A stretch of 47,542 bases of DNA. It comes from Falsiroseomonas sp. (lineage in GTDB: Bacteria > Pseudomonadota > Alphaproteobacteria > Acetobacterales > Acetobacteraceae). The translations under genes were made by a program, and so were the position numbers. Shown here piece after piece: positions 15,560 to 23,951 of the stretch (positions are counted from its first letter, which is position 1; each line of letters opens with the position of its first letter). The notes under the pieces were generated by a model. It was not told the DNA's origin. It did not search any database and was given only the letters and a program-made list of their open reading frames with translations. The DNA is taken from positions 1 to 47,542 of the forward strand of contig NZ_JAUYTS010000071.1 in assembly GCF_030695085.1 (NCBI RefSeq). The letters are read 5' to 3'.

Positions 15560-17025
15560 GGCAGCAGGCGCTGGACCAGCCCGACGATGCGCCGGGTGCC
15601 CGCGCCGAACAGGCGGGGCGTGTAGAAGCCGCCCGCAGCGCGCTTCGAGATCTCGGACAGGGTGGGGTACGGCGCAAGGGAGGATGCGATGGCGCCGATG
15701 CCGAGCTTGCGCTGGATCGCCAAACCCCACAGCCCGATCATCTCCCCGGCCCTCGGCGCCAGGATGGTAGCGCCCAGGATACGGCCACGCGGGCCGAGCA
15801 CCACCTTGATCAGCCCCTCCGTCGCCGCTTCCGCCTGGGCACGGTCGTTGCCGGACAGCGGCTGCGTCAGCAATGAGACCTGGTGCCCGGCCTCCCGCGC
15901 CGCGGCCTCGGTCAGGCCGACATGGGCGAGTTCCGGATCGGCATAGGTGACCCAGGGCAGCGCGGCGTAGTCCACCTTCACCGGCAGGCCGAACAGCGCG
16001 GCGCGGATCACCAGCCCGGCATGGTAGCCGGCGATATGGGTGAATTGCGGGCCGCCGGCGACATCGCCGATGGCAAAAACACGGCGGTTGCTGGTGCGCA
16101 GCCCCGCATCCACCGTGATGCCGCGCGGCGTGGCGGCGATGCCGGCCTGCTCCAGCCCGAGCCCTTCCGTATTCGGCCGGCGCCCGGCGGCGACCAGCAG
16201 GTGGCTGCCGCGGATCAGGCGCAGCGCGGCCGGCGCTTCCAGCTCCAGCTCCACGCCGTTGCCGGCGCGGCGGATGGCGGTGACGGCGGCGTTCTCCACC
16301 ACCGCGATCCCCTCCCGCCGCAGTGCCTCGCGCAGGATCGCCACCGCTTCCGGCTCGTCCTTCGGCAGGATTGCGGCGCGCTCCACCAGGGTGACGGCGG
16401 CGCCGAGGCGGCGGAAGGCCTGCGCCATCTCCACCCCGATCGGCCCGCCACCGAGCACCACCAGATGCGCCGGGCGCTCCGTCAGCTCGAAGATCGTCTC
16501 ATTGGTCAGGAAGGGCGTCTCCGCCAGGCCGGGCACCGGCGGCACGGCGGGGGCGGAGCCGGTGGCGAGGACGAAGCGGCGCGCACGGATGCGCTCACCC
16601 CCCGCCTCCACCTCCTCCGGCCCGGTGAAGCGGGCGGCGGATTGCAGCACGGTGACGCCGAGGCCGGTGAAGCGTTCCACCGAATCATGCGGCGCGATAG
16701 TGGCGATCACGCCGTGCACATGCGCCCACACAGCGGCGAAATCGATCTCAGGCTCATGCCCGTTCACGCCGAAGCGCGCCCCGTCGCGCACCACCGCCGC
16801 CGCATGCGCCGCCGCCAGCAAGGCCTTGGAGGGAACGCAGCCGGTGTTCAGGCAATCACCGCCCATCCGGTGCTTTTCGATCAGCACGACGGAGGCGCCC
16901 ATCTGCGCCGCACCGGCCGCGACCGACAGGCCGCCGGAGCCGGCGCCGATGATGCAGAGATCGGCGTGCAGTGCGCCATCGCGCCGGGTCGGGCGGCGGC
17001 CCGGCAATGGGGCGTGGTGCATCAT
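15556..17025 (-). CDS. Class I pyridine nucleotide-disulfide oxidoreductase (MerA/Lpd-like)
   Basis: A 489-residue FAD enzyme with FAD-binding CIIGAGSGGLSVAAGAAQMG (24-43), redox-active Cys58-x4-Cys63 in GGDCLNTGCVPSK, NAD(P)-binding LVVLGGGPIGVEMAQAF, FAD motif VFAIGDVAGG, and a dimerisation domain from ~360. The catalytic His of dihydrolipoamide dehydrogenase (His-Pro-Thr) is Tyr453 in YPTLSE, so it should not turn over dihydrolipoamide normally. This resembles mercuric-reductase-like relatives, but there is no N-terminal HMA domain and no C-terminal Cys pair, so mercury reduction is not supported. Coupled to the TVP38 gene. The N-terminal ~20 residues are extra, and no mer genes are nearby. 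Confidence 0.88.
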   Translation of the reverse strand: MMHHAPLPGRRPTRRDGALHADLCIIGAGSGGLSVAAGAAQMGASVVLIEKHRMGGDCLNTGCVPSKALLAAAHAAAVVRDGARFGVNGHEPEIDFAAVWAHVHGVIATIAPHDSVERFTGLGVTVLQSAARFTGPEEVEAGGERIRARRFVLATGSAPAVPPVPGLAETPFLTNETIFELTERPAHLVVLGGGPIGVEMAQAFRRLGAAVTLVERAAILPKDEPEAVAILREALRREGIAVVENAAVTAIRRAGNGVELELEAPAALRLIRGSHLLVAAGRRPNTEGLGLEQAGIAATPRGITVDAGLRTSNRRVFAIGDVAGGPQFTHIAGYHAGLVIRAALFGLPVKVDYAALPWVTYADPELAHVGLTEAAAREAGHQVSLLTQPLSGNDRAQAEAATEGLIKVVLGPRGRILGATILAPRAGEMIGLWGLAIQRKLGIGAIASSLAPYPTLSEISKRAAGGFYTPRLFGAGTRRIVGLVQRLLP

Positions 17026-17139
17026 CGGTCAGCTCCGTTGTTCTGCCCACGCTTCGCCTGATGCGGCGGAATGGTTACGGGCATTGACGCGGCGCGCCGC
17101 TGGGGTTCCCCTGCGCGCTCCATGCGAAGGAGACAGACG

Positions 17140-18159
17140 ATGTCCGCACACGCCACCACGCGCCGCGCCGCGCTTGCCCTGGGCGGCGCAGCGATGCTGT
17201 CCGTGACGATGCGCGATGCCCGTTCGCAATCACCACGCACGATGACCTTCGTCACGCCCTTTTCCTACATCCTGGCCTTCGCCGATGTGCTGAACGCCCA
17301 GGGCGGCGGCTTCTTCGCGCGGGAGGGGCTGGACGTTACCATCCAGCAGGGCCGCGGTTCCGCCATGGCGGTGCAGCAGATCGTCGGCGGCGGCGCGCTG
17401 CTGTCGCGCACCGGGGTGGGCGACCATATCCGCGCTTCCTCCCGCCCCGGCGGTGATGACCTGGTCGCGGTCGGCACCATCAGCCAGGGCTCGCCCTTCT
17501 ACGTCATCAGTGCGCCGGACAAGCCGGTGCGGACACCCGCGGATATGGCGGGCAAGACCATCGGCGTGCTTTCGGTCGGCGGTGCGACGGAGATCGTGCT
17601 GGACGTGATGCTGCAGGCCACCGGCGTGGAACGCGCGCGGGTGGCGCGGCAGGTGGCGCCGAATTCGCCGGCGGGGCTGCAGTTGATCGCCCAGGGGCGG
17701 ATCGATGCCTATATCGTCTCGGCCGGCGTGCCGGTGGCGTTGCAGGCGGCGAATACGCCGCATGTGAGCTGGAACACGGATGATGTCGCACCCATCCCCG
17801 GCCAGTGCTACATCGCGCGCCGTTCCACCCTGGCGGCCAACGGCGACATCATCACGCGCTTCCTGCGCGCGGTGAAGCTCTCGCTGGATGCGATGCTGGC
17901 CGATACCGACCTGTCGCAGACCCTGGCCAATCTGCGCGGCTTCGAGATTGCCGAGATGCGCAACGCCACCACCGCGCCGCTGGTCCTGCGCAACGAGATG
18001 CAGTTCTGGCTGACCGCGGGGCGGGAGAACATGCTGCGGAACGTGCCGGAACGCTGGCAGCGCGGCTATGACCTGATGGCCGCGGCCGGCTTCGCGCCGG
18101 CGGGCGTGAAGGCGGAGACACTCTACACCAACGAATTCGTCGAGCGTGCCCTGGCCTGA
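17140..18159 (+). CDS. NMT1/SsuA-type ABC receptor, first gene of a seven-gene operon
   Basis: A 339-residue periplasmic receptor with a twin-arginine-like signal (TTRRAALALGGAAML), then TMTFVTPFSYILAFADVLNA, GGGFFAREGLDVTIQQGRGS, MAVQQIVGGGALLSRTG and GKTIGVLSVGGATEIVLDVML. These are the landmarks of NMT1/SsuA-like receptors for nitrate, sulfonates, pyrimidines or aromatic acids. ATG 17140 has GAAGGAGA upstream. The stop codon's last base is the first base of the next start, and the ABC ATPase and permease follow in the same operon, so this is a complete importer. The ligand is likely the substrate of the enzymes encoded alongside; it cannot be named from sequence. Confidence 0.9.
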   Translation: MSAHATTRRAALALGGAAMLSVTMRDARSQSPRTMTFVTPFSYILAFADVLNAQGGGFFAREGLDVTIQQGRGSAMAVQQIVGGGALLSRTGVGDHIRASSRPGGDDLVAVGTISQGSPFYVISAPDKPVRTPADMAGKTIGVLSVGGATEIVLDVMLQATGVERARVARQVAPNSPAGLQLIAQGRIDAYIVSAGVPVALQAANTPHVSWNTDDVAPIPGQCYIARRSTLAANGDIITRFLRAVKLSLDAMLADTDLSQTLANLRGFEIAEMRNATTAPLVLRNEMQFWLTAGRENMLRNVPERWQRGYDLMAAAGFAPAGVKAETLYTNEFVERALA

Positions 18160-18785
18160 TGCGATTCCATCGCGCGGAAGCCGCGCTGCTGCTGGTGGAC
18201 TACCAGCGGGGATTCCTGCACCCGGAGGGCTTCGTCGCAGCCCAGGGCCGCGACGTCTCGACCTGCGCCGCCGCCGCGCGGCAGGGCTATGCGCTGGCCC
18301 GTGCCGCGCGCGCCGTGGGCATGAAGGTGATCTGGACGCGGCATGTGCTGCGGGCGGATCATGCCGATGGCGGGCTGCTGACGACGGAGCTGCGGCCGCG
18401 CCTCGGGCAGATCGGCGCGCTGGCCGCGGGCAGCGCCGATGTAGAAATCCCGGCGGAAGCCGGGGTGCACCCGGCCGATGTGGTGCTGGACAAGCCGCGC
18501 TATTCCGCCTTCTTCGGCACCGCGCTGGATGTGGTGCTGGCGAGTGCCGGCATCCGCGCGCTGATGGTGGGCGGGGTCACCACATCGATGTGCGTGGAAA
18601 GCAGCGTGCGCGACGCGGCGCAGCGGGACATCCGCACCTTCGTGGTGCGCGATGCCGTGGCGGATTTCGATACGGCGCGCCATGCGGCATCGCTTGACGC
18701 CATGGAATTCGGCTTCGCGCGGATCATCGGTGCCAACCAGGCGCTGGATGCGATGGCGGCGGGACAGGCGGATTTCACGCCATGA
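18159..18785 (+). CDS. Isochorismatase-like cysteine hydrolase
   Basis: A 208-residue cytosolic hydrolase of the isochorismatase superfamily. The catalytic triad is visible: Asp14 in LLLVDYQRGF, Lys112 in LDKPRYSAFFGT and Cys145 in GGVTTSMCVESSVRDA, preceded by the cis-peptide Val-Thr-Thr. Members cleave amides, carbamoyl groups or vinyl ethers (nicotinamidase, N-carbamoylsarcosine amidase, maleamate amidase, biuret hydrolase). The start shares one base with the receptor stop (TGATG), and its end overlaps the ATPase start by 4 bp, so it is embedded inside the transporter genes. It probably acts first on the imported compound, releasing ammonia or another small group. Confidence 0.9.
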   Translation: MRFHRAEAALLLVDYQRGFLHPEGFVAAQGRDVSTCAAAARQGYALARAARAVGMKVIWTRHVLRADHADGGLLTTELRPRLGQIGALAAGSADVEIPAEAGVHPADVVLDKPRYSAFFGTALDVVLASAGIRALMVGGVTTSMCVESSVRDAAQRDIRTFVVRDAVADFDTARHAASLDAMEFGFARIIGANQALDAMAAGQADFTP

Positions 18786-19567
18786 CGCAGCCCGCCATCA
18801 CCTTCGACGCGGTCGAGAAATGGTACGGCACGCGGGATGAGCCGGTGCATGCCCTGGCGGCCACCGACCTTGCCGTGGCGGAGGCCGAGTTCCTGGTGCT
18901 GCTCGGCCCTTCCGGCTGCGGCAAGACCACGCTGCTGCGGATGATCGGCGGGCTGATCGCGCCGACCTCCGGCGAGATTGCCATCGAGGGTCGCAGCCTG
19001 TGGCGGGGCGGCCAGCGCCAGGCGGCCGCGCTGTCCGACCTCGGCATGGTGTTCCAGGACGCCAATCTGTTTCCCTGGCTGTCCATCGAGCAGAACATCG
19101 CCCTGCCGCTGGAGCTGAAGGGCGTGCCCAAGGCGCAGCGCGCGGCGCGGGCGCAGGAGCTCGCGCGGTTGGTCGGCATCCAGGGCTTCGAGAAGCGCTG
19201 GCCGCGTGAACTCTCGGGCGGCATGCGCCAGCGCGCCGCGATCGCCCGCGCCCTGTCCTACGACCCGCGCATCCTGCTGATGGACGAGCCCTTCGGCGCG
19301 CTGGACGCCATGACGCGGGAGGCGATGAACCTGGAGCTGCAACGCATCTGGCTTGCGACCCGCAAGACCATCGTGCTGGTGACGCATTCGATCGCGGAGG
19401 CGGTGTTCCTCGGCGACCGCATCGTCCTGCTGTCGCCGCGCCCGGGTCGCATCGACATGGTGGTGGACGTGCCCTTCGCCCGGCCGCGCGCGCCGGACCT
19501 GCAATCCACCGTGGAGTTCCAGGATATCGTGCGGAAGCTGCGGCATCGCCTGGCGGAGATCAGCTGA
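18782..19567 (+). CDS. ABC transporter ATPase (SsuB/TauB/NrtD type)
   Basis: A 261-residue nucleotide-binding subunit. Walker A is GPSGCGKTT, Q-loop VFQDANLFPWLSIEQNI, the signature LSGGMRQRAAIARAL, Walker B ILLMDEPFGALD and the switch THSIAEAVF. The FPWL after the Q-loop and LPLELKGVP fit the nitrate/sulfonate/taurine subgroup. It overlaps both the hydrolase (ATGA) and the permease (one shared base), so subunit stoichiometry is probably maintained by coupled translation. All motifs are intact. Confidence 0.95.
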   Translation: MTQPAITFDAVEKWYGTRDEPVHALAATDLAVAEAEFLVLLGPSGCGKTTLLRMIGGLIAPTSGEIAIEGRSLWRGGQRQAAALSDLGMVFQDANLFPWLSIEQNIALPLELKGVPKAQRAARAQELARLVGIQGFEKRWPRELSGGMRQRAAIARALSYDPRILLMDEPFGALDAMTREAMNLELQRIWLATRKTIVLVTHSIAEAVFLGDRIVLLSPRPGRIDMVVDVPFARPRAPDLQSTVEFQDIVRKLRHRLAEIS

Positions 19568-20382
19568 TGGCCGAGGCCGCGCCCGCCCAGTTCCGAAAGC
19601 GCCTGGTGACGATGCAGGGCGCGCTGCCCTGGATCACCACGCCCATCCTGCTGGCCACGCTCGTGCTGATCTGGGACAGCTATGTGCGCCTCTCCGGCAT
19701 CTCCCCGCTCATCCTGCCGCGGCCGGGCGCGGTGTGGTCCGCCTGGCTGGAAATGCTGCGCGATCCGCGTGCCTGGCACCATACGTGGATGACCGTCTAT
19801 GCGACGCTGACGGGCTTCACCTATGCCACCGTGATCGGCGTGGTGCTCGGCGTGCTGATCGCGCGCATCCGCTGGCTGGAGCAGACGCTGAACCCCTTCA
19901 TCGTGGCAACGCAGGTGATCCCTAAGGTCGCGCTGGTGCCGCTGTTCGTGCTGTGGTTCGGCTTCGGCATCACCTCCAAGGTCATTGTCGCCGCGGTGCT
20001 CGCCTTCTTCCCGATCCTGACCAATACGGCGATGGGGGTGAAATCCATCGATGAGGGGCACCGCGATGTGATGGTGTCGCTGAATGCGACGCGGTGGCAG
20101 GTGTTCCGGCGGCTGGAACTGCCCTCCGCCTTGCCCTTCATCATCACCGGGCTTGAGATCGGCATCGTGCTGGCCATCATCGGCGCCATCGTCGGCGAGT
20201 ATCTCGGCGGCAATGCGGGGCTGGGGCATCTGCTGATCGCGCGGCTGAATGCCTTCGAGACGGATCAGATGTTCGCGGTGCTGATCCACATGTCGATGCT
20301 CGGCTTCCTGTTCTACTTCACCATCGGCGCGCTGCGGCGGATGCTGGTGCCGTGGCATGCCTCCGCGCGGATCAGGGTATGA
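19567..20382 (+). CDS. ABC transporter permease (SsuC/TauC type)
   Basis: A 271-residue inner-membrane subunit with about six helices and the BPD_transp_1 fold. The N-terminal helix is WITTPILLATLVLIWDSYVR, followed by ILPRPGAVWSAWLEML, typical of the SsuC group, the coupling-loop VMVSLNATRWQVFRRLELPSA and the ITGLEIGIVLAIIGAIVGEY stretch. It is encoded immediately after the ATPase and overlaps the acyl-CoA dehydrogenase gene by 4 bp, showing that uptake and catabolic genes are one transcript. Confidence 0.94.
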   Translation: MAEAAPAQFRKRLVTMQGALPWITTPILLATLVLIWDSYVRLSGISPLILPRPGAVWSAWLEMLRDPRAWHHTWMTVYATLTGFTYATVIGVVLGVLIARIRWLEQTLNPFIVATQVIPKVALVPLFVLWFGFGITSKVIVAAVLAFFPILTNTAMGVKSIDEGHRDVMVSLNATRWQVFRRLELPSALPFIITGLEIGIVLAIIGAIVGEYLGGNAGLGHLLIARLNAFETDQMFAVLIHMSMLGFLFYFTIGALRRMLVPWHASARIRV

Positions 20383-21527
20383 CTTCGGAGCAGGCGCAGA
20401 TCCTGGCGAGCGTTCAGGCGCTGCTGGCCCGCCGCCTGCCGACCGCGGAAATCCGCAGGCGGGACGCCGCACATATCCCGCCCTATGACCTGCTGCCGGA
20501 GATGGGCCAGGCCGGTTTGTTCGCGCTGGCGGTGCCGGTGGCGGAAGGCGGGCTCGGCGGGGATTGGGCGACGGTGGCGCTGGTGCAGGATGCGCTGGGG
20601 CAGCACGCCTATATGGCCGCCTCGATCTTCAACCGTGTCGTCGGCTTCGGCCTCGCCACCATCCGCGCCCATGGCAGCGCGGCGCAGCGGGCGGAGATGC
20701 TGCCGCTGCTGATGGCGGGCCGCGCCTTCTGCGCGCTGGCGCTAACCGAACCGCAGGCCGGCAGCGATGCCGCCGCCATCCGCACCCGCGCCACGCGGCA
20801 TGCAGGCGGCTGGCGCATCAATGGCCGCAAGACCTGGATCAGCGATGCGGAGGGCGCGCGCTGGCTGATCCTGCCGGCGCGCACAGGGCCGGACGCCGAG
20901 GGGCCGCGCGGCATTTCGCTGTTCCTGGTGCCGACGGCCACGCCCGGCATCGCCATGACGCGGCTGCCCAAGGTCGGCAACAACTGCATGCCCTCCTTCG
21001 ACATCGGCCTGGACGATGTGGAGCTGCCGGCGGATGCGCTGCTGGGCGAGGAAGGCCGCGGCTTGGCGCAGATGATGTCCACTCTGCATTTCTCCCGCGC
21101 CTCGATGGCCGCGACGGTGACCGGTGCGGCCGAGGCGGCGCTGCGGATCGCGCTGGCCCATGCGCAGGAAAGGGAACAGTTCGGCCAGCCGATCGGCCGT
21201 TTCCAGGCCATCGCGCACCGGCTGGTGGATATGCGGATGCGCGTCGATCAATCCCGCCTGATGGTGCGGCATCTGGCGCAGCTTATCGACCAGGGCGCGC
21301 CGTGCCGGCGGGAAGCAGCGCAGGCCAAGATCATCGCGACGGAGACGCTGCGCGACGTGGCGGATGCCGGCATGCAGATCATGGCCAGCGCCGGCTATTC
21401 GGCCGAAAGCGACATGCAGCGGCTGTGGCGGGATTCGCGCCTCTACACCTTCGGCGAGGGCGCCAATGAAGTGCTGCGCGATTCCATCGCGCGGGAGATG
21501 GGTCTGACGGCAAGGGGAACAGCGTGA
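20379..21527 (+). CDS. Acyl-CoA dehydrogenase family flavoprotein
   Basis: A 382-residue FAD enzyme introducing a double bond next to a CoA thioester. The N-terminal helical domain runs to ~115, then the FAD-binding motif ALTEPQAGSDAAAIRTRA, WRINGRKTWISDAEGA, and the C-terminal four-helix domain with REQFGQPIGRFQAIAHRLVDM. The usual catalytic Glu lies in FGEGANEVLRDSIAREMG near the end. Ring-type or branched substrates are possible. ATG 20379 overlaps the permease stop. Its neighbour at the end of the operon is the acyl-CoA ligase that could make its substrate. Confidence 0.92.
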   Translation: MTSEQAQILASVQALLARRLPTAEIRRRDAAHIPPYDLLPEMGQAGLFALAVPVAEGGLGGDWATVALVQDALGQHAYMAASIFNRVVGFGLATIRAHGSAAQRAEMLPLLMAGRAFCALALTEPQAGSDAAAIRTRATRHAGGWRINGRKTWISDAEGARWLILPARTGPDAEGPRGISLFLVPTATPGIAMTRLPKVGNNCMPSFDIGLDDVELPADALLGEEGRGLAQMMSTLHFSRASMAATVTGAAEAALRIALAHAQEREQFGQPIGRFQAIAHRLVDMRMRVDQSRLMVRHLAQLIDQGAPCRREAAQAKIIATETLRDVADAGMQIMASAGYSAESDMQRLWRDSRLYTFGEGANEVLRDSIAREMGLTARGTA

Positions 21528-22393
21528 CGGGCATCCGGGCGATCGATGCGGTGGTGAACATCTGGACGCCGGAGGCGCTGGCCGGCAGGCCGGATCGCAC
21601 CGGCTTCTACACCAGCAAGATGCGCGTGAAGCGCGAAATCTTCGAAGGCATGAGCCTGAAGGATATGATCGCGCGCATGGATGCCGCGGGCATCGAGAAG
21701 GCCTTTCTCATCGCCGCCAAGGTCGGCCGCCTCGGCCATCCCGCCTGCTATCACGTGGACTACCGCCTGGTGGCGGATGCGGTGCAGGCGCATCCGGACC
21801 GCTTCTATGGCCTCGCGGGCCTCGACCCCACCGAGGGCATGCGCGGTGTGCGCGAACTTTCTCGAGCTGTAACCGAATACGGCTTCATCGGCGCGCATTT
21901 CTACCCGCATTGGTTCGAGCTGCCGCCGGATCATGCGAAATGGTACCCCTTCTACGCGAAATGCGCGGAGCTGGACGTGCCGGTACAGCTGCAGGTCGGG
22001 CAATCCATGGTCTATGACCCGAGCTACCCGCTTCGCTCCGTCGGCCGCCCGATCACGCTGGATGCGGTGGCGTGTGATTTCCCGGAGCTGAAGATCATCG
22101 GCATCCATGTCGGCATCCCCTGGACCGAGGAGATGATCGCGATGGCCTGGAAACACGCCAATGTCTTCATCGGATCGGATGCGCACAGCCCGCGCTACTG
22201 GCCCGACAGCTTCAAGCACTACATCCGCAGCTACGGACAGGACAAGGTGATCTTCGGCACGGATTTCCCGGTGCTGGATTTCGGCCGCACCATGGCGGAA
22301 ATCGCGGAGCTGAATCTGCCCGAGGCGGTGCTGGCAAAATTCCTGCGCACGAATGTGCAGCGCATCTACAAGCTGGACGGCGCCGGCGCATGA
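21524..22393 (+). CDS. Amidohydrolase-2 (ACMSD-like) fold protein lacking the HxH motif
   Basis: A 289-residue TIM-barrel protein of the amidohydrolase_2 family (PF04909), which contains decarboxylases and lactone hydrolases such as ACMSD, gamma-resorcylate decarboxylase and LigI. The start-of-barrel metal motif His-x-His is replaced by Asn12-Ile-Trp14 (AVVNIWTPEAL). Later barrel residues are kept: GAHFYPHW, IIGIHVGIPWTEEM and the Asp in FGTDFPVLDF. A one-metal or metal-free mechanism is therefore likely. The start is GTG 21524, overlapping the dehydrogenase stop by 4 bp; its own stop overlaps the ligase start by 4 bp. Possible roles are decarboxylation or ring/lactone hydrolysis of the operon's substrate. 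Confidence 0.85.
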   Translation: MTGIRAIDAVVNIWTPEALAGRPDRTGFYTSKMRVKREIFEGMSLKDMIARMDAAGIEKAFLIAAKVGRLGHPACYHVDYRLVADAVQAHPDRFYGLAGLDPTEGMRGVRELSRAVTEYGFIGAHFYPHWFELPPDHAKWYPFYAKCAELDVPVQLQVGQSMVYDPSYPLRSVGRPITLDAVACDFPELKIIGIHVGIPWTEEMIAMAWKHANVFIGSDAHSPRYWPDSFKHYIRSYGQDKVIFGTDFPVLDFGRTMAEIAELNLPEAVLAKFLRTNVQRIYKLDGAGA

Positions 22394-23829
22394 ACCTGGC
22401 CGATGCGCTGGACATCCACGCCAAGGCGCGCCCCGGCCACATCGCGCTGATCGATGGCGATCTGGTGCTGACCCATGCGGATTTTGCCGCCCGGGTGCGG
22501 CGCATGGCCGCCTGGCTGCTGGGCCTCGGCCTGCCGGCGGATCAGCCCATCGGCATCTGCCTGCGCGACTCGGCGCAGCATGTGGTGGCGCTGTATGCGG
22601 TGGCGCGTGCCGGCCTGCCGATCCTGCCGATGGATGTGCGCTGGACGGCGGAGGAACAGCGCAACGTCGCCACCCATTTCGGCGCCGCGCTGGTGCTGCT
22701 GGAACCCGATGCGGCGCCTCTGCCCGGCCTGCGCTGCGACACGCCCGGCGATGCCAGCGCGGAGGGCATGGCCTTCGGCCATGACGCGGAGGCGCCCTTC
22801 GTGCTGTCGCTGTCGTCGGGCACCACCGGCCGGCCGAAGGGCCCGCTGATCGCGCACCGGCATTTCCTGGCGCGCTTCCGCACGCATTGGATCAATCTCG
22901 GCCTGAACGGGCGCGACCGCTTCATCTGCGCCACGCCGCTGTATTTCGGCGGCGGCCGCACCTTCGCCATGTCCGTGCTGTTCTCCGGCGGCACGCTGAT
23001 CCTGAAGCCACCGCCCTGCGCGCCGGAGGATCTGCTGGACTGCGTGGCACGGCACGACGCCACCAGCCTGTTCCTGGTGCCGACGCAGTTCCGCCGCCTG
23101 CTGGCGCTGGAGGACACTGGGCTGGCGCCGCTGCGCAAGCTGAACCTGCTGTTCTCCTCCGGCGCCCCGCTCTCTCCCGCGGAACGCCTCGCGATCCGCG
23201 ACAGGCTCTGCCCGAATTTCTTCGAATACTACGCGAGCACCGAAGGCGGCGGCGTGTCGCTGCTGACCCCCGCCGACCTCGCCACGCATGGCGAGACGGT
23301 GGGCCGCCCGGTCTTCGGCGTCGAGGTGGAGGTGGTCGATGACGGCGACCAGCCTTTGCCGGCCGGTGAGACCGGCCTGCTGCGCTACCGCGGCCCCGCC
23401 TGCGCCACCGGCTACCACCGCGACCCGGAAGCCTCCGCCGAGGCGTTCCGCGAGGGCTGGTTCTACCCTGGCGACCTCGCCTCCCTGGATGCGGAGGGTT
23501 TCGTCACGCTGCGCGGCCGGCGCAAGGACATGATCATCCGCGCCGGCATCAACATCCACCCGGCCGATATCGAGGCCACGCTGGGGGCGCATCCGGCGGT
23601 GGCGGAATGCGCCGTGCTGGGCTGGCCCTCGGCGGAGTTCGGCGAGGAGATCGCGGCCTTCGTGACGCTGGCCGCGCCTTGCGACCCCGCCACGCTGCTG
23701 GATTTCGCACGCGGCCGCCTGCCAAGGCCGAAATGGCCGCGCCAGGTCTTCGTGGTGGCGGATCTGCCGCGCAACAGCGCCGGCAAGGTTCTCAAGCGGG
23801 AATTGGCGCTGCTGCTGCCAGCGCCCTGA
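22390..23829 (+). CDS. Acyl-CoA ligase / AMP-forming synthetase
   Basis: A 479-residue adenylate-forming enzyme that activates a carboxylic acid as acyl-AMP and then thioester. The P-loop is SLSSGTTGRPKGPLIAH, A5 is YYASTEGGG, the A7-type motif is GWFYPGDLASLDAEGF, A8 is GRRKDMIIRAGINIHPADIE, and the catalytic Lys is in SAGKVLKREL near the C-terminus. At 479 residues it is shorter than most benzoate or long-chain ligases (500-550). It is the last gene of the operon; its start overlaps the preceding stop by 4 bp. It most likely supplies the CoA ester used by the acyl-CoA dehydrogenase two genes upstream. Confidence 0.93.
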   Translation: MNLADALDIHAKARPGHIALIDGDLVLTHADFAARVRRMAAWLLGLGLPADQPIGICLRDSAQHVVALYAVARAGLPILPMDVRWTAEEQRNVATHFGAALVLLEPDAAPLPGLRCDTPGDASAEGMAFGHDAEAPFVLSLSSGTTGRPKGPLIAHRHFLARFRTHWINLGLNGRDRFICATPLYFGGGRTFAMSVLFSGGTLILKPPPCAPEDLLDCVARHDATSLFLVPTQFRRLLALEDTGLAPLRKLNLLFSSGAPLSPAERLAIRDRLCPNFFEYYASTEGGGVSLLTPADLATHGETVGRPVFGVEVEVVDDGDQPLPAGETGLLRYRGPACATGYHRDPEASAEAFREGWFYPGDLASLDAEGFVTLRGRRKDMIIRAGINIHPADIEATLGAHPAVAECAVLGWPSAEFGEEIAAFVTLAAPCDPATLLDFARGRLPRPKWPRQVFVVADLPRNSAGKVLKRELALLLPAP

Positions 23830-23867
23830 CACCCTGCGGCCGGTTGCATTCGATATTTACATTTCGA

Positions 23868-23907
23868 CAACCTAAGGTTGAGCACTTCGGCCCAATTGCG
23901 CTATGCT
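23868..23907 (+). promoter_or_regulatory. Promoter with overlapping palindrome upstream of the hybrid kinase
   Basis: In an AT-rich gap (23830-23951), TTGAGC (23878-23883), 18 bp, TATGCT (23902-23907) forms a reasonable sigma-70 promoter about 45 bp before the GTG start. A near-perfect palindrome CAACCT-A-AGGTTG (23868-23880) overlaps the -35 by three bases, the usual place for a repressor or activator site. Confidence 0.5.
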
Positions 23908-23951
23908 CCGTGTCCTAGCAGGGAGCGTCCCGTTCACGGGGGCGAAACGCG

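Noticed and set aside
15556..17025. Annotation as mercuric reductase or dihydrolipoamide dehydrogenase
   Set aside because: No HMA domain, no C-terminal Cys pair, no mer genes, and the Lpd catalytic His is Tyr453.
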